Part shown: piece by piece, positions 44,855-53,735 of the stretch
How the letters are laid out: each line of letters opens with the position of its first letter
How positions within the stretch are numbered: position 1 is the stretch's first letter
Origin: Danxiaibacter sp048498555
GTDB taxonomy: Bacteria > Bacteroidota > Bacteroidia > Chitinophagales > Chitinophagaceae
DNA length: 64,000 bases
NCBI GenBank assembly: GCA_048498555.1
Contig: JBEHXT010000002.1
Location: 248,001-312,000 of the forward strand
Direction: 5' to 3'
The notes under the pieces: model-generated
Told to the model about the DNA's origin: nothing
Databases searched by the model: none
What the model saw: only the letters and a program-made list of their open reading frames with translations
Translations under genes and position numbers: made by a program

Positions 44855-45496
44855 ATGATCTCCATCTCGTCCTTTACATTCAGTCCTATCCAGGAAAATA
44901 CATACTTGCTCCACAACGAAAAAGGCCAGGCTGTTATTATAGATCCCGGTTGTTATTTTTCCGCTGAAAATGAAACGTTAAAAGAGCACATTTTAAGAGC
45001 TGGATTAACTCCCGTTCTGTTGCTAAATACCCATTGCCACCTGGACCATGTTTTTGGAAATAAATGGGTCGCTAACACATATGGTTTGGAGTTGCACATT
45101 CACCCTGATGAGGAAAAAATGCTGGCATTGGCTCCGCAATCCGGGCTGATGTATGGCCTTGGCTTTGATAATTACACGGGTCCCCTGCATTTTCTGAATG
45201 AAGGGGATGTAGTAAAGCTGGGCGATGATGAACTAAAGGTGATCCTCGCCCCAGGCCACTCGCCCGGAAGTATCTGTTTCTATAACGAAAAGCAGCATTT
45301 TCTAATTGGAGGCGATGTGCTATTCCTTGAAAGCATTGGCAGAACGGACCTGCCTTTTGGCAATCATGAACAATTACTAAAAAACATACAAGAGAAATTA
45401 TACGTATTACCCGATGAAACGGTTGTCTATCCGGGCCACGGCCCGTCTACAACTATTGGGCATGAGAAAAAACACAATCCTTTTGTAAAAGGGTAG
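44855..45496 (+). CDS. MBL-fold metallohydrolase (glyoxalase II-like)
   Basis: A 213-residue metallo-beta-lactamase-fold hydrolase. The di-metal motif is NTHCHLDHVFGNKWV, with the further ligands in LAPGHSPGSICF, GGDVLF and VVYPGHGPSTT. The short form without the C-terminal glyoxalase II domain suggests a general thioester hydrolase or persulfide-type enzyme; the substrate is not fixed. I start at MISISSFTFSPIQENTY (ATG 44855) because the fold begins there; the 14 codons upstream are basic and likely untranslated. Confidence 0.9.
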   Translation: MISISSFTFSPIQENTYLLHNEKGQAVIIDPGCYFSAENETLKEHILRAGLTPVLLLNTHCHLDHVFGNKWVANTYGLELHIHPDEEKMLALAPQSGLMYGLGFDNYTGPLHFLNEGDVVKLGDDELKVILAPGHSPGSICFYNEKQHFLIGGDVLFLESIGRTDLPFGNHEQLLKNIQEKLYVLPDETVVYPGHGPSTTIGHEKKHNPFVKG

Positions 45497-45523
45497 TATC
45501 AAATTCTGTCATTCCATTTAAAA

Positions 45524-45559
45524 CAAAAGCCGCTTACCTAAGATGGAAAGCGGCTTTTG
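45524..45559. terminator. Bidirectional terminator between MBL hydrolase and NIPSNAP genes
   Basis: CAAAAGCCGCTT and AAGCGGCTTTTG form a 12-bp stem with a 12-nt loop. Both genes converge on it. Confidence 0.85.
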
Positions 45560-45591
45560 TTGTGTTTATCGGATATTTCCAACTATGTGTA

Positions 45592-46377
45592 TTAATAGTC
45601 CGAATATTCTGTCGGGTGCAGGAATACGATTTCGTTTTTTGAAACGGTATTTTTGTACTCGGGCATAGCTGACAATTTTTTCCAGAATGCGTCATCTGAA
45701 AATGACTTCCAATGTGCATCCCTGTCAGCCATATTTTCAAATGATGTCATGTACATAAGGTTAGGCATGTGGCTGCCAGCAACAACCTCGGAATAAAAAA
45801 CAGCATTAAAGTTTAATCTTTTAAACAGGTCTATTTCGCCTCCCTCATTAAACATTTCTACTTTTTTCCTGTACAGTTTTTCGGTTGGCCCTTCGTAGCT
45901 ACGCAATTCATAAATGCGTTCAGGCTTTGGGTTCTTAAGATTTGGTATAGAAGATTGAGGCGCCAGGTGGAATGCATGCAATATGATGGATTCAAAACGT
46001 GTAAAGGGAGCCTGATTGTACGCTGCATCAATGTATTCTTTGCCAGCGGATGCATATGCGGCATCTTTATCAAGTTTAGCCTGAATGACAGCCAGGTCAT
46101 CCAGTGAATTAAACGGGATAAGTACATATAAAGACTTAACCGTTGCCGTATCATTGGCTACAGCTTTAAATGCGCCAACGGATGATACGTCGGTTCTGTG
46201 CAGTGCAGGTATAAGCGCCTGCTGAAGATATGTGTCAATTGCTTTCTCCTGTGAGGCTGAAGTGTAGTGATAAACCTTAAGCTGGTAGTATTCCCTTTTT
46301 TTGTCTTTCGCCGTGGCGGCAAACGATAGCAAAGAAGCAATGCAAATAGTTGCAAACTGCTTTAAATAATTTCTCAT
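45592..46377 (-). CDS. NIPSNAP family exported protein
   Basis: A 261-residue protein with signal peptide FATICIASLLSFAATA. Two NIPSNAP-like alpha/beta-barrel domains follow: one around 29-135 (YYQLKVYHYTSASQEKAIDT, with IPALHRTDVSSVGAFK) and a second at about 150-255 (RIYELRSYEGPTEKLYRKKV, with VVAGSHMPNLMYMTSFENMA). Bacterial periplasmic members have no established activity. Monocistronic and convergent with the MBL gene. Confidence 0.85.
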   Translation of the reverse strand: MRNYLKQFATICIASLLSFAATAKDKKREYYQLKVYHYTSASQEKAIDTYLQQALIPALHRTDVSSVGAFKAVANDTATVKSLYVLIPFNSLDDLAVIQAKLDKDAAYASAGKEYIDAAYNQAPFTRFESIILHAFHLAPQSSIPNLKNPKPERIYELRSYEGPTEKLYRKKVEMFNEGGEIDLFKRLNFNAVFYSEVVAGSHMPNLMYMTSFENMADRDAHWKSFSDDAFWKKLSAMPEYKNTVSKNEIVFLHPTEYSDY

Positions 46378-46439
46378 AATAACAAGATTGGTTGTTTTAA
46401 AGTGGCTTTAAAGATATCCAAATTAACGGGCAGCAGCAA

Positions 46440-46931
46440 TTAAATCGTTTTTGCTAAGGAATTATTTAGTATGCAATTAGCAACAGTCTTAACCGGGAAA
46501 TTGCAGGAGTTGGCAATAAAGCAGTATGCATGCGCTTTTTCATGCAACTCATTGGCCAATTCCATCTTGGCCGCATCGGAAATAACTACCTCCGGATAAA
46601 GTGTAACTTCAGTAAAACGGCCGCTTCCATTGGCTTCTTCAATCATCACGCCTTCGGCTTTGTCTGAGTACTTTTCTACTATAATTCCGGCTTCAGAACA
46701 CAAGTGCAGATACCAAAGCATATGGCACGAAGAAAGTGATGCAACCAGTAATTCCTCCGGGTTATACCTTGCCGCATCTCCTCTAAAAGAGGGGTCTGAT
46801 GATGCAGGTATTTCCGGCTTGTTTTTTACCTGTATGGTATGGCTTCTCTCATAAGACGTATAACTTTTTGTACCCTGGCCGGTATTGCCGGTCCAGCTGA
46901 GTAGTGTGTGATAGTGATGTGTTTTGGCCAT
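46440..46931 (-). CDS. OsmC/Ohr family peroxidase-like protein
   Basis: A 163-residue OsmC-like protein of the YhfA/OsmC group, which reduces organic hydroperoxides with two cysteines. The first cysteine is in NPEELLVASLSSCHMLWYLH and the second in KAHAYCFIANSCNFPVK; both are in the expected places. RGDAARYNPEELL is a typical N-terminal block. Monocistronic; 35 bp of A/T-rich sequence separates it from the Crp terminator. Confidence 0.88.
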   Translation of the reverse strand: MAKTHHYHTLLSWTGNTGQGTKSYTSYERSHTIQVKNKPEIPASSDPSFRGDAARYNPEELLVASLSSCHMLWYLHLCSEAGIIVEKYSDKAEGVMIEEANGSGRFTEVTLYPEVVISDAAKMELANELHEKAHAYCFIANSCNFPVKTVANCILNNSLAKTI

Positions 46932-46962
46932 TGACTAAACGTTTTTATTTATTCAGAACAAA

Positions 46963-46990
46963 AAAGGCCCGCTTTTGAGGCAGGCCTTTA
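46963..46990 (-). terminator. Terminator after the Crp/Fnr gene
   Basis: AAAGGCC and GGCCTTT with an imperfect inner stem, followed on the minus strand by TTTTTTGTT. Located 29 bp past the crp/fnr stop codon. Confidence 0.65.
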
Positions 46991-47018
46991 TACAGAAATT
47001 TCAAAATAAATCTACAAC

Positions 47019-47732
47019 CTAATCCTGCAGGTTGGCAGTTCTCAACAACTGTTTTGAATTGGTGATTTTTATCTTTTTACCTTCGAGATCAATCATGCCA
47101 TCCTTTTTAAATTCCGATAAAAGGCGGATGGTGGATTCTGTTGCGGTACCAACGAGATTAGCAATCTCTTCTCTTGACAGCCGTACATTTAATGTAGTGC
47201 CATCAGGTTCGCAGCCGTAAGTTTCTTTTATAAAAAGTAACGTTTCTGCCAGCCTTTCCCTAACGGGCTTTTGAGCCAGGTGCGTAAGTTTTACTTCTGC
47301 GCGGTGCAGCTCATTGCTCAATAACTTCATCATTTCAAAAGAAATACCTGCGTCTTTCTTTAAAACTGAAATAAAAAGGTCTTTGGGAATAAAACAAACA
47401 TTGGCATCTTCAAGTGCAATTGCGGAAGCGCTGTACCGGTCCCCGCTTAGCAATGCACGATAGCCAATTACATCGCCACCCTTTAACAGGCGGATAATTT
47501 GTTCTTTTCCATCATCACCCAGGTGGGATAATTTTATTTTGCCTGAATTAATGCAATAAACACCAAACGGGTAGGACCCTTCATTGAAAATCACTTGTCC
47601 TTTTCTATAAAAATTGCAAACCTTGTGCGCATCAATTTCCGCTAAATTCTCATCTTTCGCCGAGCAGAGCAATGAGGTGAAATGATGATCGCACTGGTGG
47701 CATTCTAAGCATTCACTGGATGGTAATTTCAT
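47019..47732 (-). CDS. Crp/Fnr family transcriptional regulator with N-terminal cysteine cluster
   Basis: A 237-residue regulator. The cyclic-nucleotide-binding-like beta-barrel spans about 25-145 (FNEGSYPFGVYCINSGKIKL), then the dimerisation helix and an HTH with LSREEIANLVGTATESTIRL at about 185-205. The N-terminus has cysteines at 8, 11, 14 and 22 (CLECHQCDHHFTSLLC), reminiscent of the Fe-S ligands of FNR, so oxygen or redox sensing is possible. The position of a fourth central ligand is not obvious. I start at MKLPSSECLEC (ATG 47730-47732). Confidence 0.9.
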   Translation of the reverse strand: MKLPSSECLECHQCDHHFTSLLCSAKDENLAEIDAHKVCNFYRKGQVIFNEGSYPFGVYCINSGKIKLSHLGDDGKEQIIRLLKGGDVIGYRALLSGDRYSASAIALEDANVCFIPKDLFISVLKKDAGISFEMMKLLSNELHRAEVKLTHLAQKPVRERLAETLLFIKETYGCEPDGTTLNVRLSREEIANLVGTATESTIRLLSEFKKDGMIDLEGKKIKITNSKQLLRTANLQD

Positions 47733-47886
47733 GTAGGGCCAATTTGAGCCGCAAAGATACCTTTTAAAGCCACACAAAGAGCGCTGTAACTGATCGATTT
47801 AAGTCATAAATACACTCCTGCAATGCCAAATACACAGATTGAAAAGGCATTCTTGATTTTAACCCGTTAAAAGCTTTTCGGAAGTT

Positions 47887-48435
47887 TTAGCTAAATAATC
47901 CTTTGATAGTATTCATTATACCACCGCCTTTAAACATGGCCATGGCGTCTTGTAAATCAGTATCGCCGTCGCCGTCTACGTCAAACGCCCCGCTCTGGAA
48001 TTTGGTCATCAACGACTGAACATCAAAAGCGCCTGTTCCACCTCCAGACAAATGATTGAATATACCCTGAAGGTTAAAACTTCCGTCATTGGCATCGTTC
48101 GTTTTGCTAACCAATTGCTGCAACACGCCAGGTATAAGGCTGCCTGCCATATTTCCTGCCTGTGCCTGGTTCAGTCCGAACTTGCTCATCGCCTCCTGCA
48201 CAAAGTTTCCCTGAATGTTTTGGGTAATCGCGCTTGAAGCTACATTGCCACTGTTGCTAAACATGTTCAGCACATCTTTTAAGCCACCGCCTGCTATGGC
48301 ATTTTGCAAACCGCTGGTAATAGAATTACCGGCAAGTGCAACCGCTTCTTCATTGCGTTCGTTCGGTATATCGGGGTTATTGATAATTGAGCTGCCACTT
48401 TGCTCGCTTATCAGGTTAAGGAGATTTTCCAGCAT
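47887..48435 (-). CDS. DUF937/YidB-like protein with an EF-hand-type loop
   Basis: A 182-residue soluble protein. Residues 1-130 are a helical, Gly/Asn-rich repeat-like region resembling DUF937 (EAVALAGNSITSGLQNAIAG, LIPGVLQQLVSKTND). Near the C-terminus is a calcium-binding-like loop DVDGDGDTDLQDAMAMF, as in EF-hands and dockerins. No signal peptide is seen. It lies downstream of the M23 peptidase gene on the same strand, separated by a word-repeat element. Confidence 0.75.
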   Translation of the reverse strand: MLENLLNLISEQSGSSIINNPDIPNERNEEAVALAGNSITSGLQNAIAGGGLKDVLNMFSNSGNVASSAITQNIQGNFVQEAMSKFGLNQAQAGNMAGSLIPGVLQQLVSKTNDANDGSFNLQGIFNHLSGGGTGAFDVQSLMTKFQSGAFDVDGDGDTDLQDAMAMFKGGGIMNTIKGLFS

Positions 48436-48511
48436 ATAAAGTTTTTAGAACCGAAAAGTACTAAAGCAAAATGTGAAATGCCAGCTTTGGACGAGAAAAA
48501 AGGAAAGCCCA

Positions 48512-48665
48512 AAGCCTAAAGCTTAAAGCTCAGAACTAATACCTTCGGCAAAGTCTTGTAGCTCAATATCTAAAATAAATTATAAGCCAAAATGGAATTC
48601 GTTACGCTTATCGAATTAAGTAGTAATGCTAAAAAATTGAACAGCTAGTTTTAAGCTTTAGGCTT
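48512..48665. repeat. Word-repeat inverted element 5 (AAGCCTAAAGCTTAAA arms)
   Basis: A 16-bp perfect inverted repeat: AAGCCTAAAGCTTAAA at 48512-48527 and TTTAAGCTTTAGGCTT at 48650-48665, separated by 122 bp. The right arm overlaps the stop codon of the M23 peptidase gene, so it lies at the very end of that transcript. Confidence 0.75.
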
Positions 48666-49635
48666 AATCAAAGCTCTGGTTGCTGGCGGTGGCCAGTTTC
48701 AGCAGCCGGTCATATTGTTCGGGAGTAAGATCATTGTAAAAATAATAAACGGGGTCTACAGGCTGCCCGTTCCGGTGTACTTCATAATGGCAGTGCGGCC
48801 CGGTACTTTTTCCGGTGCTACCCACATATCCGATAACTTCCCCACGTTTAACCCGGGTGCCGTTTCTGGCTTTGATGCGTACCATGTGGCCGTAAAGGGT
48901 TTCGTACCCGTACCCATGATTAACTACCACATGGTTTCCATAACCTCCCTCGTTGTATCCGGACTCTTTTACAACACCATCAGCAGTAGCATATATTGGC
49001 GTTCCCTGTGGTGCAGCAAAATCAAGCCCCGCATGAAATTTGCCTATTTTGTAAATTGGGTCAATACGCGTTCCGAACCCCGACGCAACACGGGTCAGGT
49101 CTTTGTTAGCAACAGGTTGAATGGCTGGAATGGCTGCAATTAGTTTTTCTTTGTTTTTTATGAGGTTGTTAATGTCATTGTACGATTTGGATTGATACGC
49201 TATACGAAGCGTAAGATTATTCAACTGCCGGGTTATGCTGTCAACAAGCTCACTGTTGCCGAGGCTTTGAACCAGTTGAATTTCTTTATCTACCTGCATC
49301 GCTTTTAGCCTGGCACTGTCGGGGATGGGTGACGATTCAAAAATGGAACGGTACACATCATTATCTCTCTTCTCCAGTTCTGTCATTTTTTGTTGTAACT
49401 GAATTACCTGCTGGCTCAGCAATTTGTAGTTGTCATTCAGTGCTTCATTTTTTTGCTTAAGTATTAGCTCTTTGGGAGAATCTATATATCGAAAAGCTAT
49501 AGCTACAATAATACCAGCAGTAACCAATGCAGAGGCTATGAATCCAAAAATACGCAACAACTTCACCCTTATTGGGGTGGTGAGTTTTTCGTACCTTAAA
49601 GTATGTGTGTTATAATAGTATTTAATTTTTTTCAT
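48664..49635 (-). CDS. M23-family peptidoglycan peptidase
   Basis: A 323-residue metallo-endopeptidase anchored by one helix (LLRIFGFIASALVTAGIIVA) after a basic start. A long coiled coil (about 55-165; QQVIQLQQKMTELEKRDN) precedes the LytM domain with the first zinc ligands in FHAGLDFAAPQG and the HxH pair in PHCHYEVHRNG; all ligands are present. Topology suggests it clips cross-links in the periplasm. I choose MKKIKYYYNTHTLRYEKL (ATG 49633-49635); a further 43 codons upstream are low-complexity and unlike family members. Confidence 0.88.
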   Translation of the reverse strand: MKKIKYYYNTHTLRYEKLTTPIRVKLLRIFGFIASALVTAGIIVAIAFRYIDSPKELILKQKNEALNDNYKLLSQQVIQLQQKMTELEKRDNDVYRSIFESSPIPDSARLKAMQVDKEIQLVQSLGNSELVDSITRQLNNLTLRIAYQSKSYNDINNLIKNKEKLIAAIPAIQPVANKDLTRVASGFGTRIDPIYKIGKFHAGLDFAAPQGTPIYATADGVVKESGYNEGGYGNHVVVNHGYGYETLYGHMVRIKARNGTRVKRGEVIGYVGSTGKSTGPHCHYEVHRNGQPVDPVYYFYNDLTPEQYDRLLKLATASNQSFD

Positions 49636-49886
49636 AACGGGTATACGGGAGCTTTTCAGTCTGGCACTTGCAATCAGCAAAATCTGTTCCGAAAGTGACG
49701 TAGAATTTTCCCCGTGGCCGGCCATATTTGGATCCGGCAATAATCCATTATCAATATTGTTCATTACTCAGCCGGCAATTCATATCCGTTACATCTCATA
49801 CCAAACCTTTACCTTTGTTGCCCCTTTGTAAAAAACAAAGATAGCTGCTAATACAGCAAACCAAAGTCAAATTTTATTGAAAGATT

Positions 49887-52514
49887 ATGTTATCAAGCGT
49901 TGAGATAAGACAAAAATTCCTGGATTTTTTTGCTTCTAAAGGCCACCAAATCGTTCCTTCTGCCCCTATTGTAGTTAAGAACGACCCTACGTTGCTATTT
50001 ACCAATGCGGGTATGAACCAGTTTAAAGATTACTTTTTGGGTAACAAGGCTCCGCAGTTTACGCGCGTTGCAGATACTCAAAAATGCCTGCGTGTAAGCG
50101 GAAAACACAATGATCTGGAAGAAGTGGGCGTAGATACTTACCACCACACCATGTTTGAAATGCTTGGTAACTGGAGCTTTGGGGATTATTTTAAAAAGGA
50201 AGCTATCACCTGGAGCTGGGAATTGCTTACAGGGGTATTTAAAATTCCCGTAGACAGAATTTATGTATCTGTTTTTGAAGGAGATGCTTCGGAAGGTTTA
50301 CCGAAAGATGAAGAAGCCTTTGAAGAATGGAAAAAATTGGTAGCTGAGGACAGAATACTGCTGGGCAAAAAGAAAGATAATTTTTGGGAAATGGGCGATA
50401 CTGGTCCGTGCGGGCCATGTACCGAGATACATGTTGACTGCAGGAATGATGAAGAAAGATCCGCAGTGGATGGAAAATCTTTGGTGAATAACGATCATCC
50501 GCAGGTTATAGAAATATGGAACAATGTATTCATGCAGTTCAACCGCCTGAAGGATGGACGGCTGGAACCATTACCGGCAAAGCATGTGGATACAGGAATG
50601 GGCTTTGAAAGGCTTGTTCGCGTATTACAGAATAAGCAAAGCAATTACGATACAGATGTATTTACCGGCACTATTGAGGCTATCGCAAAAATTACCGGCA
50701 AAACTTATGATGGAAGCGATACAAGGCAGGCTGTTGCTTTCCGTGTTCTCGCAGATCACATCCGCGCCATCGCTTTCACTATAGCTGATGGCCAGCTTCC
50801 ATCCAATACCGGAGCCGGTTATGTGATCAGAAGGATTTTAAGGCGTGCAGTTCGCTATGCATATTCATACCTTGATTATAAACAACCATTGCTTTTCCAG
50901 TTAATGCCGGTGTTGGCCGCGCAGTTTGAACATGTGTTTCCAGAGCTAATGAAGCAACTGGAGTTTGTAAGCAAAGTGGTGAAGGAAGAAGAAGAATCAT
51001 TTTTACGTACGCTTGATAAAGGCCTGAAAAGAATAGACGATATCATCAAAAGCGCGTCCGGACAAATAGAAGGAAAAGCTGCATTTGAACTTTTTGATAC
51101 CTATGGTTTTCCAATCGATCTTACCAGGCTCATCGCCAGCGAAAATAAACTCGCTATAGATGAGAAAGGTTTTGAGAATGAAATGGAACAACAAAAAGGA
51201 AGAAGCCGTGCTGCTACAGCTATTGATACGGAAGACTGGGTTGTTTTGCAGGAAGATGCGGCCGTGAAATTTGTTGGATACGACGATTTGAATGTAACCA
51301 CAAAAGTCACCCGTTACAGAAAAGTAAAAGCGAAAGGAAAAGAGCAATACCAGCTTGTTCTGGAAACCACGCCATTCTATGCTGAAAGTGGCGGGCAGGT
51401 TGGCGACACAGGAACCCTGCAATTTGAAAGTGAAGTAATAGAAGTTATCGATACCAAAAAAGAGAACGACCTGATCGTTCATTTTACTGAAAAGTTGCCG
51501 GCAGATATCACCGGCGAAGTTGTTGCGCATGTAAATTGGGAAAGCAGGATGCTGGCTGCGTATAATCACACCGCCACACACTTGCTACATGCGGCTTTGC
51601 GACAAGTACTTGGAACGCATGTTGCTCAAAAAGGCTCTTTTGTGTCCCCCGATGTTTTGCGTTTTGACTTCTCACATTTCACCAAAATGACACCCGAAGA
51701 AATACGTCAGGTAGAATTATTGGTGAACGAAAAGATCCGCGCGAATATACCTGTAGTCATAAAAGAATTGCCGAAAGATGAAGCAATGAAGCTTGGAGCT
51801 ATGGCTTTATTCGGCGAAAAATATGGCGATATAGTGCGTGTGGTAATTATTGATCCATCATACTCTGTCGAGCTTTGCGGAGGTACGCACGTAATGCATA
51901 CTGGAATGATTGGCTTTTGTGCAATAGTTTCTGAATCTGCTGTCGCCGCTGGCGTACGCCGTATTGAAGCACTTACAGGGCCTGCGTCTGTGCGTTTTGT
52001 AATGGATAAGGTAGACCAGATAAAAAGTATTGGGGAACTTGTAAAATCCAGAGACCCGTTAAAGGCGGTTGAAAAATTGCTGGAAGATAAAATTGCTTTG
52101 GAAAAAAAGATTGAATCTTATGAAACCAAACAATTACAGTTAATTAAAAAAGAACTGCTCAACAAACAGACAACCTTCCCATTAACAGAAGGGCTTGATG
52201 CCGTATTTATTGGTGAGATAGTAGAAGTAAGCAGCGCCGATGCACTAAAAAAACTTTGCTTTGAATTAAAGGCTGCGCTGGGATGTTACGCAGTAGTTCT
52301 TGCTGCTAACATTGATGGTAAGCCAAACGTAGCTGTTATGTTAGATCAGAGTATTATTGATGCAAAACAGATAGATGCGCCTACTATCATTAAGCAACAT
52401 ATTGCGCCGCTGATTAAAGGCGGTGGCGGAGGCCAAAAAACAATGGCTACCGCTGGCGGTACCGATGCCAGCAATTTGGACAAAGTAATAGACACTGTCA
52501 AAAATCTTCTTTAA
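49887..52514 (+). CDS. alaS: Alanyl-tRNA synthetase
   Basis: Class II synthetase for tRNA-Ala, cytoplasmic. The 875-residue product has the catalytic core at the N-terminus (FFASKGHQIVPSAPIV, FTNAGMNQFKDYFLG), the editing domain with HxxxH in YNHTATHLLHAALRQVL (about 560) and the CGGTHV cysteine at about 663, a coiled-coil segment, and the C-Ala domain with the glycine run KGGGGGQK near the end. All functional blocks are intact and the length is normal. Confidence 0.97.
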   Translation: MLSSVEIRQKFLDFFASKGHQIVPSAPIVVKNDPTLLFTNAGMNQFKDYFLGNKAPQFTRVADTQKCLRVSGKHNDLEEVGVDTYHHTMFEMLGNWSFGDYFKKEAITWSWELLTGVFKIPVDRIYVSVFEGDASEGLPKDEEAFEEWKKLVAEDRILLGKKKDNFWEMGDTGPCGPCTEIHVDCRNDEERSAVDGKSLVNNDHPQVIEIWNNVFMQFNRLKDGRLEPLPAKHVDTGMGFERLVRVLQNKQSNYDTDVFTGTIEAIAKITGKTYDGSDTRQAVAFRVLADHIRAIAFTIADGQLPSNTGAGYVIRRILRRAVRYAYSYLDYKQPLLFQLMPVLAAQFEHVFPELMKQLEFVSKVVKEEEESFLRTLDKGLKRIDDIIKSASGQIEGKAAFELFDTYGFPIDLTRLIASENKLAIDEKGFENEMEQQKGRSRAATAIDTEDWVVLQEDAAVKFVGYDDLNVTTKVTRYRKVKAKGKEQYQLVLETTPFYAESGGQVGDTGTLQFESEVIEVIDTKKENDLIVHFTEKLPADITGEVVAHVNWESRMLAAYNHTATHLLHAALRQVLGTHVAQKGSFVSPDVLRFDFSHFTKMTPEEIRQVELLVNEKIRANIPVVIKELPKDEAMKLGAMALFGEKYGDIVRVVIIDPSYSVELCGGTHVMHTGMIGFCAIVSESAVAAGVRRIEALTGPASVRFVMDKVDQIKSIGELVKSRDPLKAVEKLLEDKIALEKKIESYETKQLQLIKKELLNKQTTFPLTEGLDAVFIGEIVEVSSADALKKLCFELKAALGCYAVVLAANIDGKPNVAVMLDQSIIDAKQIDAPTIIKQHIAPLIKGGGGGQKTMATAGGTDASNLDKVIDTVKNLL

Positions 52515-52539
52515 AGAAGGTGCCACATAAGATACATGC

Positions 52540-52570
52540 AAAGAGCCCGGTTGTTCCGGGCTCTTTGTTT
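52540..52570 (+). terminator. alaS terminator
   Basis: AAAGAGCCCGG, loop TTGTT, CCGGGCTCTTT and GTTTTTT; about 26 bp after the stop codon. Confidence 0.9.
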
Positions 52571-52704
52571 TTTAGTATTGATGAATGTTTGGATGCCCTC
52601 ACTCACCCTTCGAAGCAATGACAGTTTTACACCACGGCATATCACCTTCCATCTTTCAGATTTTCGCTGCTTTGTGCTATATTAGGCAACGAAACAACTA
52701 GCAG

Positions 52705-53724
52705 ATGCAGAAAAAAAATTTGACCATTTTTATAATTGTCGCGTGCACAATTATATTGAATGTTTTTGTAGGTATTGCGCAACCAAGACCCAACCTACCG
52801 GCGATTAGAAAAAATATTCCACTCGACTCTATTACACTAAGTGATCCATTTATACTGGCGGATAGCGCGTCAACAATGTATTACATGACAGGAACCGGAG
52901 GCATGCTATGGAAAAGTAAAGACATGAAATTTTGGGACGGGCCTTATAAAGTTGCTCAGACCGATTCAACTTCATGGATGGGGCCAAAGCCAATGATATG
53001 GGCCGCTGAAATTCACGCCTATAAAGGTAAATATTATTACTTCGCCACGTTTACCAATCGTTCAGTTAAGATTGATAGTGTTAACGGCAACGTTATAGAA
53101 CGCCGCGCCAGCCACGTACTTGTGAGCGACAAGCCCGATGGCCCTTATGTTCCCATGAAAGATTCTGTTTACCTGCCTCCTAATAAACCCACTCTGGATG
53201 GAACCTTTTGGGTTGATAAGAATGGCAAACCTTATATGATTTATTGCTACGAGTGGTTGCAAAACCTGAATGGCACAATTGAGAAAATAGAACTAAAACC
53301 CGATTTGAGTGGTTCAATTGGCGTTGGAAAAGTGCTGTTTCGCGCCAGCGATTCTCCATGGAGCCGCGAGAAGGATAAAAATGGTAACGATAAACCTAAC
53401 AAGGTAACCGACGGGCCGTATTTGTTTACAACGGCGACGGGGCGATTAGGGATGATCTGGACTAGCTGGATTTATGACGTTTATACCCAAGGTGTAGCCT
53501 ATTCAACAAGCGGCACATTGGATGGCCCGTGGATACAGGAAAAAGATCCGATAACGCCACCAAACTACGGCCACGGCATGTTATTCCATACATTAAATGG
53601 CAAACTGCTTATGTCTATACATAGCCACAAAAGTGTAAACGGCCGTACTGTCCGCGTTCCACATCTGTTTGAAGTAGACCTGTCTGGCGATAAGCTTGTG
53701 GTAGGAAAACTATATCAGCCATAA
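52705..53724 (+). CDS. Glycoside hydrolase family 43 protein
   Basis: A 339-residue exported five-bladed-propeller glycosidase, probably acting on arabinan, arabinoxylan or a related plant glycan. Signal peptide TIFIIVACTIILNVFVGIA. The general base is in ITLSDPFILADS, the pKa-modulating Asp in TLDGTFWVDKNGKPYMIYC. The expected general-acid motif EGP reads VTDGPYLF, with Asp in place of Glu. There is no SusC/D pair or other polysaccharide gene nearby, so it is not part of a locus. Confidence 0.87.
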   Translation: MQKKNLTIFIIVACTIILNVFVGIAQPRPNLPAIRKNIPLDSITLSDPFILADSASTMYYMTGTGGMLWKSKDMKFWDGPYKVAQTDSTSWMGPKPMIWAAEIHAYKGKYYYFATFTNRSVKIDSVNGNVIERRASHVLVSDKPDGPYVPMKDSVYLPPNKPTLDGTFWVDKNGKPYMIYCYEWLQNLNGTIEKIELKPDLSGSIGVGKVLFRASDSPWSREKDKNGNDKPNKVTDGPYLFTTATGRLGMIWTSWIYDVYTQGVAYSTSGTLDGPWIQEKDPITPPNYGHGMLFHTLNGKLLMSIHSHKSVNGRTVRVPHLFEVDLSGDKLVVGKLYQP

Positions 53725-53735
53725 ATAAATGTGTG

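Noticed and set aside
51003..51581. 192-codon frame antisense to alaS
   Set aside because: Fully inside a complete alaS gene; composition (Phe, Ser, Cys rich) is what the reverse of the editing domain gives by chance.
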